Below are positions 24,863 through 31,809 of a stretch of 38,367 nt of DNA, piece by piece (positions within the stretch are counted from its first letter, which is position 1; each line of letters begins with the position of its first letter). The notes below the pieces were generated by a model. It saw only the letters and a list, made by a program, of their open reading frames with translations. It was not told the DNA's origin and did not search any database. This DNA is from Nitriliruptoraceae bacterium (GTDB lineage Bacteria; Actinomycetota; Nitriliruptoria; Nitriliruptorales; Nitriliruptoraceae). Where the stretch lies: NCBI GenBank assembly GCA_003558435.1, contig PWLR01000001.1, forward strand, positions 1-38,367. The letters are read 5' to 3'. A program made the position numbers and the translations under genes.

Positions 24863-24892
24863 GTGACCGGGCCGAAGGGTCTCACCTAACGT
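24863..24892 (+). promoter_or_regulatory. candidate promoter of the alpha-glucosidase gene
   Basis: GTGACC at 24863-24868 and TAACGT at 24887-24892 are spaced by 18 bases. Each matches four or more consensus positions. The ATG is 125 bases downstream, leaving room for the palindrome at 24932-24945 in the leader. Confidence 0.4.
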
Positions 24893-24931
24893 CGGGGGCG
24901 AGCCCGTCCCGGGTGAGCCCGCAACGCGACG

Positions 24932-24945
24932 CCGAGCGCGCTCGG
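24932..24945. promoter_or_regulatory. 14-bp palindrome, possible operator
   Basis: CCGAGCGCGCTCGG is a perfect palindrome between the candidate promoter and the GH13 start. Sugar-responsive repressors often bind palindromes here. The centre is GC rather than the CG typical of LacI-family operators, so no family can be named. Confidence 0.35.
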
Positions 24946-25017
24946 TTCGCGGCGGCCTCACGGTGCGGCGGTGACCCACCTTCATCCGATGCCGAACGAT
25001 CCCTTCACGGAGCACTC

Positions 25018-26559
25018 ATGGCCGATGCGATGGACCCGCCCGCCTTCGAGGGGGTCGTCTACCAGATCTACCCACGCTCGTTCCTGGATACCTCGGGGGA
25101 CGGGATCGGCGATCTGGCGGGCATCTCCGCGAAGCTCGACCACCTCGTCTGGTTGGGTGTCGATGCCTTGTGGCTGTCGCCGATCTATCGCTCACCGATG
25201 GCCGACTTCGGCTACGACGTCGCGGACCACACCGACGTCGACCCGGTGTTCGGGACCCTGGCGGACGCCGACGCGCTGATCGCCGCCGCCCACGAGCGAG
25301 ATCTCCAGGTGTGGCTCGACTACGTCCCCAACCACACCTCCGACCAGCATCCCTGGTTCCAGGCGTCGCGGTCGTCGCGGGACGACCCGAAGCGGGACTG
25401 GTACGTCTGGCGGGACCCGGCGCCCGATGGCGGGCCGCCGAACAACTGGCGAGCCGCGTTCGCGGAAGCCCCCGCCTGGACCTACGACGAGGCGACCGAC
25501 CAGTACTACCTGCACCAGTTCCTGCCCGAGCAGCCCGACGTGAACTGGGCGAACCCCCAGCTGCGGGAGGCGATGCTCGACGTGTTGCGGTTCTGGAAGG
25601 ATCGCGGGATCGACGGGTTCCGCGCCGACGTGGTCCACCTGATCGGCAAGGATCCCGCCTACCCCGACGATCCACCGGAGGTGGCGGGCGTGGGCCGTGC
25701 CGGACACCATCACCTCCCGGAGGCCACGGCGCCTCATCTCCGTGCCATCCGCGAGACGCTGGAGTTGCCCCCGGCCGCGGTGATGGTCGGCGAGATCAAC
25801 CTCCCCGACGCTGCCCAGGTCGCCACCTACGTCGGCGAGGACCTGCTGCACCTCGCGTTCCAGTTCTCGCTGATCTACTCGCCGTGGCGGGCCGGCTACT
25901 GGCGTGACATCGTCGGCTACGTCCAGCGCGAGTTCGATGCGGTCGGCGCGTGGCCCACGTGGGTGCTCGGCAACCACGACAACTCGCGGGTGGCGAGCCG
26001 GGTGGGGCGAGCCGGCGCCGCCCGGGCCGCGATGGTCGGGTTGGTGACGTTGCGCGGCGTGCCGTTCCTCTACGCCGGTGACGAACTGGGCCTCGAGGAT
26101 GCGGTGATCCCACCCGACCGCGTCGTCGATCCCGGCGGGCGTGACGGCGAGCGGGCACCGATCCCCTGGGACGGTTCGGAGCGACACGGATGGGCGGGGG
26201 AGCCCTGGCTGCCGTGGCCGCCGGTGCCCGAGATCCGGAACGCGGCGGCTCAGCGCGCCGACGAGGGTTCGATGCTGCACCTCACCCGCCGTGTGCTCGC
26301 ACTCCGTCGCGCCGAATCGTCGTTGCGCACCGGCGAGCAGGAGGTGATCGACGTGGCCGACGACGTGCTCGCCTTCCGTCGCACCGACGACTCCGGGACC
26401 CACCTCGTGCTCATCAACTTCCTCGACGAGCCCACGGACGCCGAGGTGACCGGTGACTGGCGGATCGTGCTCGCCAGCGACGGGGCGGGGGAGGGCGGGT
26501 CGTACACGGGCCGGCTCTCGCCCGACCAGGCGGTGGTGCTCGTCACCGCGAACGGTTGA
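25018..26559 (+). CDS. GH13 alpha-glucosidase
   Basis: This 513-residue glycoside hydrolase family 13 enzyme probably cleaves alpha-glucosidic ends of maltose- or isomaltose-type oligosaccharides in the cytoplasm, as no signal peptide is present. Motifs: VYQIYPRSFLD (14-24), DYVPNHTSDQHPWF (101-114), nucleophile Asp204 in GFRADVVH, acid/base Glu259 in MVGEIN, and Asp321 in LGNHDNSR. A C-terminal beta domain follows. Its length fits oligo-1,6-glucosidase and alpha-glucosidase subfamilies, which cannot be separated here. ATG 25018 follows GGAG by five bases. A 26-bp palindrome follows the stop. Confidence 0.94.
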   Translation: MADAMDPPAFEGVVYQIYPRSFLDTSGDGIGDLAGISAKLDHLVWLGVDALWLSPIYRSPMADFGYDVADHTDVDPVFGTLADADALIAAAHERDLQVWLDYVPNHTSDQHPWFQASRSSRDDPKRDWYVWRDPAPDGGPPNNWRAAFAEAPAWTYDEATDQYYLHQFLPEQPDVNWANPQLREAMLDVLRFWKDRGIDGFRADVVHLIGKDPAYPDDPPEVAGVGRAGHHHLPEATAPHLRAIRETLELPPAAVMVGEINLPDAAQVATYVGEDLLHLAFQFSLIYSPWRAGYWRDIVGYVQREFDAVGAWPTWVLGNHDNSRVASRVGRAGAARAAMVGLVTLRGVPFLYAGDELGLEDAVIPPDRVVDPGGRDGERAPIPWDGSERHGWAGEPWLPWPPVPEIRNAAAQRADEGSMLHLTRRVLALRRAESSLRTGEQEVIDVADDVLAFRRTDDSGTHLVLINFLDEPTDAEVTGDWRIVLASDGAGEGGSYTGRLSPDQAVVLVTANG

Positions 26560-26563
26560 TCGT

Positions 26564-26589
26564 CGCGGTGCCGGACGTCCGGCACCGCG
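26564..26589 (+). terminator. 26-bp perfect palindrome after the alpha-glucosidase gene
   Basis: Positions 26564-26576 (CGCGGTGCCGGAC) and 26577-26589 are exact reverse complements with no spacer. Flanking GATCG at 26559-26563 and CGATC at 26593-26597 extend the stem with a bulge. It begins five bases after the stop codon and should fold as a strong RNA hairpin, most simply a terminator. Confidence 0.65.
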
Positions 26590-26640
26590 CGGCGATCGGC
26601 AACGTCCGTGGTAGCCGGCCCCCAGACGACAGGCACTCCC

Positions 26641-27426
26641 ATGAGCACCGACCAGAACGACCGGCCCTACCGTGCGGCGAGCGAGCTGCGTACCGAACGC
26701 TCACCGAAACGCATCCGCGCCGAGCTCGGCGGTCGGGTCGCGCTCGACACCACACGAGCGCTGCTGGTGTGGGAACAGCCCTCCTACCCGACCTACTTCG
26801 TGCCCACCGACGACGTCCTGGCAGAACTGCATGACACGGGGGACACGATCCCGGCCCCCGATGGCACGCCCGGCCGGTCCCACGACCTGCGGCTCGGCGA
26901 CGCCGTGGCCACAGGCGGGGCCCTCACCTTCCCCGAGGCACACGACCCCGCCCTGCTCGCCCAGGTACGGGTCGCCTGGGCGGCGATGGATGCCTGGTTC
27001 GAAGAGGACGAGCAGGTCTTCGTCCACCCCCGCGACCCCTACACGCGGATCGACGCGCTGCGTTCGTCGCGGCACGTGCTGATCGAGCTCGACGGCGTGG
27101 AACTCGCGGAGACCCGCGACCCCGTCGTGCTCTACGAGACCGGCCTGATCCCGCGCTACTACCTACCCCCGACCGACGTCCGGCGCGAGCTGTTGGTCCC
27201 CACCGACACCGTCACCCATTGTCCCTACAAGGGATCGGCGAGCTATCTCTCGTTGGTCTCGGACGGCTTGGACGAGCCCGACCTCGCGTGGAGCTACGCC
27301 TTCCCCACCCGCGAGTCGCTCCCGATCGCGGGCCTGGTGGCCTTCCACGACGAACGCGTGGACGTCACGATCGACGGGGTCCGCCAACCCCGCCCCGAGA
27401 CCCCACGGCTGCAGATCGATCGCTGA
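26641..27426 (+). CDS. tandem DUF427 protein
   Basis: This 261-residue protein has two DUF427 repeats. The first spans about residues 24-110, with LLVWEQPSYPTYFVPTDDV. The second spans about 140-245, with VVLYETGLIPRYYLPPTDV and the family stretch THCPYKGSASYLSL. In many proteins only the second repeat keeps that stretch, as here. The function of DUF427 is not established. ATG 26641 opens the first conserved segment; the ribosome-binding site is weak. It converges with the thioesterase gene. Confidence 0.9.
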   Translation: MSTDQNDRPYRAASELRTERSPKRIRAELGGRVALDTTRALLVWEQPSYPTYFVPTDDVLAELHDTGDTIPAPDGTPGRSHDLRLGDAVATGGALTFPEAHDPALLAQVRVAWAAMDAWFEEDEQVFVHPRDPYTRIDALRSSRHVLIELDGVELAETRDPVVLYETGLIPRYYLPPTDVRRELLVPTDTVTHCPYKGSASYLSLVSDGLDEPDLAWSYAFPTRESLPIAGLVAFHDERVDVTIDGVRQPRPETPRLQIDR

Positions 27427-27473
27427 TCCGCCGCCCGCCCGGGATGTTCCCCGCCGCCCGCCCGGGTGCCGGA

Positions 27474-28271
27474 TCAACTGCCGGCCTCCACATACAGGCT
27501 CTGCAGGGCGGAACCGATCACGCCCTGCCGGTCGGCGAGCACGGAGCTCGCCAGTCCGATCCCGGTCGGTTGTGCCACCGAGTTCGCGGTCAGTGCCACC
27601 CACTCGCCGACCGGGAGACGGTGCACATCGATGGTCAGGTCCGGGTTGACGTACCGATAGGGACCCATCGGTACGGGGGCCCCGATGCCGTTGCCGAAGT
27701 CCCCGGCTGCGGCAGCCCTCGCCAGCGGGGTGATCGCCAGTCCCTCGGCCAGTGGTGCGAGCACCCGGAACCACGCGACGCCCTCACCGGGCTCGCCCAG
27801 CATCCCGGCGACGAATCGGACGTCCACGGCCTGCCAGAACCCATCCGGCTCGAACCACGACAGGCCCGCGAAGCGTTCCAGCTCGTCGGGCCCTGGTCTC
27901 GGCGGCCCCGCGGGCAGCGGGCGGTCGGGAGGCAGGTGCACCTCCCCGGTCCGGATGCGCAGGGCCCGACACCGGACCAGTTCCGTGCCGTCGGCGGCGT
28001 CGACGAGGGTCGCGTTCAGGGCCTGCACCCGCTTGCCCTCTCGAGCCACCTCGACGTCGAGGTCGAGCGGACGGCCGGTCGGTACGGGACGCAGGATGTC
28101 GTAGGCGAGTCGCACCCCCTGCATGGGGACCAGCGCCGGCGCAGCATCGATCGCGGCGGCGAGCAGGGCGGCGGGAGCGCCGCCGTGACAGGCACCCGGA
28201 TCCCACGGGCCCCGTGCCGCGTCGGTCGCGACGTAGCGCTCGCCATCACGTTCGAAGATCGGGGTCGTCAA
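27474..28271 (-). CDS. acyl-CoA thioesterase-like double hotdog protein
   Basis: This 265-residue protein fits the TesB-like thioesterase family with two hotdog domains. The N-terminal domain carries HGGAPAALLAAAID at about 29-42, a classic hotdog helix. The second domain includes YVNPDLTIDVHRLPVGEW and ends SALQSLYVE. Actinobacteria carry many such proteins next to lipid genes; the acyl substrate is unknown. No ATG is available. TTG 28271 with GGGAG upstream gives the normal N-terminus; TTG 28346 would add 25 residues not typical of the family. Confidence 0.82.
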   Translation of the reverse strand: MTTPIFERDGERYVATDAARGPWDPGACHGGAPAALLAAAIDAAPALVPMQGVRLAYDILRPVPTGRPLDLDVEVAREGKRVQALNATLVDAADGTELVRCRALRIRTGEVHLPPDRPLPAGPPRPGPDELERFAGLSWFEPDGFWQAVDVRFVAGMLGEPGEGVAWFRVLAPLAEGLAITPLARAAAAGDFGNGIGAPVPMGPYRYVNPDLTIDVHRLPVGEWVALTANSVAQPTGIGLASSVLADRQGVIGSALQSLYVEAGS

Positions 28272-28479
28272 CCTTGCGCTCCCAGGAGGCGAAGTGGCGG
28301 ACCGTAGCCCAGCGTGGGGGTCGGTCCGCAATGGCAACGACACCAAAACGGCTCGCGGAGCTGGCCCGCGCGGCGGCCGGTTCGCTCCCGGCTACTCCGC
28401 TCGCTACGCTTCGCGGCCGTGCAGCACAAGCTCGCTGGACCCGATCCCGGAAGCGGTGGACGTGGTCCGGACCCCGCAC

Positions 28480-28553
28480 GGGGCGTTAGCTCAGTTGGTT
28501 AGAGCGCTTGCTCGACACGCAAGAGGTCGCAGGTTCGACTCCTGCACGCCCCA
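28480..28553 (+). tRNA. tRNA-Val (GAC)
   Basis: The acceptor stem GGGGCGT (28480-28486) pairs with ACGCCCC (28546-28552). D-arm GCTC/GAGC, anticodon stem CTTGC/GCAAG and T-arm GCAGG/CCTGC all pair. The anticodon loop reads TCGACAC, giving anticodon GAC but with C instead of the near-universal T at position 33. Discriminator A is at 28553; CCA is not encoded. The gene is the probable attachment site of an integrated element, whose integrase remnant starts six bases on. Confidence 0.93.
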
Positions 28554-28557
28554 CCCC

Positions 28558-28589
28558 TCTAAGCCCCCGGATCCGTTCGGGGGCTTAGA
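28558..28589. terminator. terminator of tRNA-Val
   Basis: TCTAAGCCCCCG at 28558-28569 pairs perfectly with 28578-28589 across eight bases. It starts five bases after the tRNA. The left arm contains the integrase stop codon, so the integrase's last residues are encoded by the hairpin. It can act in both directions. Confidence 0.8.
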
Positions 28590-29316
28590 TGTTGACAGAA
28601 GGTTCGACCGTAGAGCTTTCTGTCGATCGCGTCGGCGGCGTCCTGCCGGAGCGAGTCGGTCACGTGCTGGTAGCGCCGCAACATGCGCACGTCCTGGTGG
28701 CCGAGGACGTCGAGGATCACCGCCGACGGCACGCCCTGGGCCAGCAGCAGCGTCGCTGCCGAGTGACGCAGCGTGTGGAAGGTGACCTCACGGATCCCGG
28801 CCGCCGCACACTGCCGGCGCAGCATGCGGCGTAGGTTCGATGACGGCAGCGGCATGCCCGCCTCCGAGGGCCACACGAGGTCACGATCGACCCACGCACG
28901 GTCGATCCAGACCGCTGCTTCCGCTCGTTCGCCGGTCTGACGGGTGCGGTGCTCAGCGAGTTGCTCGACGCACACGCGGGGCAGGATCAGTGAGCGGCGC
29001 GAGGGGCGGGTCTTGGGCTCGCCTTTCCACTCGATGTGGTCGTTGGTGCGGGTGATCTGGCGGACCACCGTGAGGGTGCCGGCGTCGAGATCGACGTCCG
29101 ACCACCGCAACCCACGCATTCGCCCTGGCGTAGCCCGAGCGAGAGCGCCACGGTGAACAGCGACCCGAGCCGGTGGTAGGTGACCTGGGCGACCAGCGTG
29201 CGGGCCTCGTCGAGGTCGAGCGGTTCGACCTCCGCATCCTGGTAGGCGACCGGCGAGGCCAACCGCGCCGCGTTACGGGTGACGTGGCCGCCGAGCTTGC
29301 GCCCGACGTTCCACGG
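28559..29316 (-). pseudogene. tyrosine-recombinase integrase, 5'-truncated and frameshifted
   Basis: Two frames on the minus strand together encode the catalytic domain of a phage-type tyrosine integrase. The upstream frame reads VTRNAARLASP, VEPLDLDEARTLV and FTVALSLGLRQGE. At about 29117-29121 a missing base shifts to GLRWSDVDLDAGTLTV. Restoring one base gives the expected GEMRGLRWSDVDL. All catalytic residues are visible: Arg (GLRQGE), Lys (EPKTRPSRR), HTLRH, the GHQ histidine and the tyrosine in RRYQHV. The N-terminal core-binding and arm-binding domains, about 150 residues or more, are missing beyond about 29316. It faces the tRNA, as usual for tRNA-site integrases. Confidence 0.88.
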
Positions 29317-29490
29317 GGCCTGACCCGCGGGTCGGCGGCCGCCCCCCTGCGGGAGAAGCGGAGTTCCGTGATGTGGTTCACTGCGAACCGGTTTCGCTGC
29401 GGCGGGAGGGATTGCGATCAACGATCGTGTCGGCCCCAGCGCGACGAGTCGGAGGCCAGCGCCGCCACCCTCGCGACCACCGCGGGCGGG
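29317..29490. other. probable recombination junction
   Basis: Integrase homology fades here on the minus strand and MmgE/PrpD homology begins on the plus strand. Both genes lack their 5' ends. No promoter, ribosome-binding site or flanking direct repeat was recognised. Confidence 0.4.
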
Positions 29491-29599
29491 GGACCCGGCG
29501 GAGCTCGCGCCCTACCGCCGCGCCTTCCTGGACTGGGGTGCCTGCGCCATCGGTGCGCGATCGCGCAGCCCCCTCGACGAAGCGCCGGCGGCAGACGGG

Positions 29600-30721
29600 T
29601 TGCTCGAGGATGTCGCACACCTCGGGTTCGCGGGCCACCTGCTCGACTTCGATGACACGTACGCTCCGGGCCTCGCGCACGTGTCTGCGCCGACCGCGCC
29701 GGCCGCCGTCGTCCTGGCTGCGCACCTCGGTTGTGACGTCGGCGAACTGTTGGTGGCCTACAGCGCAGGCTTCGAGGCGATGGCGGCGTTCAGCGCGGCA
29801 TCGCACCCGGCGCTCTACGACCGTGGTTGGCACCCCACGGCGGTCTGCGGGAGCGTCGGGGCGGCCGTCGCGGCCTGCTGTCTGCTTGAGCTCGAGCCGG
29901 AACACACCGAGCAGGCGGTGCGCCTCGCGCTGCTCTCAGCTGCCGGCCTCCGTGCCGCGTTCGGGAGCCACGGGAAGGCGTACCAGGTGGGCAGGGCGGC
30001 AGCCGACGGGGTCCTCGCCGCACGTACCGCGGCCCGCGGGGCAGTCGTCCCGGCCTCCGTCGTGGCTGGGGCGGGGAGCTTCGCTGACGTCTACGGCGGC
30101 GATCTGGCCGACGCCCTCCATGCACCGCCTCACGACCGCCGCGCCGTCGAGGACAACTGGATCAAGGCGTACCCGTGCTGCCTGCAGACGCACGCCACGA
30201 TAGACGCCGGGCTCGAGCTCGCGACGAGGCGGGGACCACACCCGCCGCGCGAGGTGACGATCACGGTCCACCCGGTGACCCTGCAGGCCGCCGGTGCGCC
30301 TGCCGAGGTCCAGAGCGGACTCGAGGCCAAGTTCTCGGTCCCCTACACCACCGCATGGGCGGTGCTGCGCGGTCCCCCGACGGTCGAGAGCTTCGATCTC
30401 GTCGACGAGGAGGTCCGAGCGCTGGCCGGTGGATTCGTCGTGCGTGTCGATGAGCGGCTCGCCCCGAACGCCTGCCGGCTGGAGTGGCAGGCGGACGGAC
30501 GTGCGCAGGCCCTCGACATCGAAGACCCCCGCGGCTCGCCCGCGCGACCGCTCGACGACGCCCAACTGCACGCCAAGGTCCGCTCCCTCGGAGCGGAGGC
30601 GCTGGTCGACGCGCTGGCCGACCTGAGCGCACCCGCGACCCAGGTGGCCGAGCTCCTCGGGGTCGGCGGCCACCAGCCCCACCCTGGCAGCCACGAGACG
30701 CGCGAGGTGGGCCGCCACTGA
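29600..30721 (+). CDS. MmgE/PrpD-family protein, N-terminus lost
   Basis: The family includes 2-methylcitrate dehydratase and cis-aconitate decarboxylase. The first standard start is TTG 29600, giving 373 residues against about 450 usual. Family features are GHLLDFDDTY near the start, GWHPTAVCGSVGAA, and NWIKAYPCCLQTHATIDAG. The frame stays open upstream to about 29372 and reads AFLDWGACAIGA at 29522-29557, which also fits the family. Homology therefore extends past the available start. Either an unusual codon such as ATT 29411 is used or the gene was cut by the event that truncated the integrase. Substrate unknown; probably non-functional or altered. Confidence 0.75.
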   Translation: MLEDVAHLGFAGHLLDFDDTYAPGLAHVSAPTAPAAVVLAAHLGCDVGELLVAYSAGFEAMAAFSAASHPALYDRGWHPTAVCGSVGAAVAACCLLELEPEHTEQAVRLALLSAAGLRAAFGSHGKAYQVGRAAADGVLAARTAARGAVVPASVVAGAGSFADVYGGDLADALHAPPHDRRAVEDNWIKAYPCCLQTHATIDAGLELATRRGPHPPREVTITVHPVTLQAAGAPAEVQSGLEAKFSVPYTTAWAVLRGPPTVESFDLVDEEVRALAGGFVVRVDERLAPNACRLEWQADGRAQALDIEDPRGSPARPLDDAQLHAKVRSLGAEALVDALADLSAPATQVAELLGVGGHQPHPGSHETREVGRH

Positions 30722-31111
30722 GCAGCTCAACCGCACCACCGACGCCAGCCGGGTGCACGCGAGTGGCTCGTCACGAGCTGATCGCCCGACCGCGGTTGTC
30801 GCCGAGCAGCAGGATGCGACCGGAAGACGATCGGCACACGTGCCGCTCCGCGCTCTCGCATGGTGCCGTCCTCCCATCTGGCCCTGCGCGTTCTCGCCCA
30901 GCGGTGAGAGGGTGTACGGGATGACGACCACACGCTCGGCGGCCATCCCCACACCGACGAGCAGCTCCGGACCCGCAGCGCCGTTGTGCCGATGGTGGCT
31001 GGACGGGCGTCTTCGACGCTCGGCACCCCGCGCCGCTGTTGCACGATGGCAGACTGGTTGCTCGTCCTCGGAAGCGACCGACGGTCCCGATGGCGCCTCA
31101 ACAGGGAAGGT
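30722..31111. other. intergenic debris between the PrpD-like and anti-sigma genes
   Basis: No complete gene is supported in these 390 bases. On the minus strand about 30890-30970 reads PELLVGVGMAAERVVVIPYT and continues TLSPLGENAQ with high third-position GC, like a piece of a coding sequence, but it soon degenerates. The last part leads into the anti-sigma gene's ribosome-binding site. Confidence 0.4.
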
Positions 31112-31513
31112 ATGAGCACAATCACGCCAAGTCTGTTCGTGCCCGCGGAGCTGCGCTACCTCGAAGTGGTCCGGGTCGCCGTGCGGATCGCGTTCGACGG
31201 TTGTGACCCCGCGTGCTCCACGGACCTGCAGTTGGCGACCGACGAGCTGGCCGGCCTACTGATCAGCTCGGCGGAGCCTGACTGCCGACTCAGGCTCTGC
31301 AGCCATCAAGATGATCATGATGCCTACGTGCGGATGAGCGTGCCGGCGCGCGAGCCGTGTCTGCGACCTGCGGCACCCGAGCTGACCCACCTGCTGCTCA
31401 CGGCCACCACCGACTCCTACGACTTGGCCGTCGACGACGAGGACGGCACCAACACCCTGGTCGGGGTCCTGCAACGCGGTCTCAAGGGCCGCTCGACACC
31501 GCCGTTCGGATGA
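31112..31513 (+). CDS. RsbW-like anti-sigma regulatory factor (HATPase)
   Basis: This 133-residue protein resembles the RsbW/SpoIIAB-type serine kinase domains of actinobacteria. The opening LFVPAELRYLEVVRVAVRIA and the N-box helix DLQLATDELAGLLI (38-51) fit. A strand with LAVDDEDGTNTL follows. The G-box glycines are poorly kept, so kinase activity is uncertain. Such proteins bind sigma factors or anti-sigma antagonists in stress responses. ATG 31112 follows AGGGA. It lies 296 bases before the cyclic-di-GMP gene on the same strand. Confidence 0.7.
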   Translation: MSTITPSLFVPAELRYLEVVRVAVRIAFDGCDPACSTDLQLATDELAGLLISSAEPDCRLRLCSHQDDHDAYVRMSVPAREPCLRPAAPELTHLLLTATTDSYDLAVDDEDGTNTLVGVLQRGLKGRSTPPFG

Positions 31514-31809
31514 GACCGGTATGAGGGTCGCTTGACCGGGCCCAACCCGATCGACACCGCTCGGCGCAGGTGGCTTCGGCGCGCCAAGCGGTGGGTGGCC
31601 GTGGCCCGGCCGGCAGCGTGAGGCCACCTCTGCCCTCTCCGGAGAGCGCAGCGTCGGTGGTCCGCCGAGACGCTCACCGACCAGGGTGCGGCGCGGGCGG
31701 GGGGACGCCTCGGATGCTCGTCGGTCACCACCGTTCGGACCGCGGAACCTCCGGGGCGCGACGCGGTGTCCTTTTATCGTCGACGGCCGATGTTGGATGA
31801 GGAGCCTCG
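31514..31809. other. intergenic region before the cyclic-di-GMP gene
   Basis: About 296 bases without a supported gene. It contains a 7-bp inverted repeat, GTCGGTG and CACCGAC, around 31653-31681. A T-rich spot, CTTTTATCG near 31771-31779, is about 30 bases from the next start and could be part of a promoter. Confidence 0.3.

Larger units (their letters stand above)
24695..25017. other. intergenic region between metY and the alpha-glucosidase
   Basis: This 323-base gap separates divergent genes. It holds the probable GH13 promoter and a palindrome, listed separately. Plus-strand positions about 24765-24866 read LRRGEPQDLATAMLDLLADH and on to VVGR at a TGA with very high third-position GC, but no good start exists. 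That may be a gene remnant or chance. The metY promoter was not identified. Confidence 0.4.

Noticed and set aside
24932-24945. LacI-family operator
   Set aside because: The palindrome has GC rather than CG at its centre and no LacI-type regulator is in the window, so only a generic operator is proposed.
27474-28346. Longer start (TTG 28346) for the thioesterase
   Set aside because: The extra residues are unlike the family and TTG 28271 begins just before the conserved domain.
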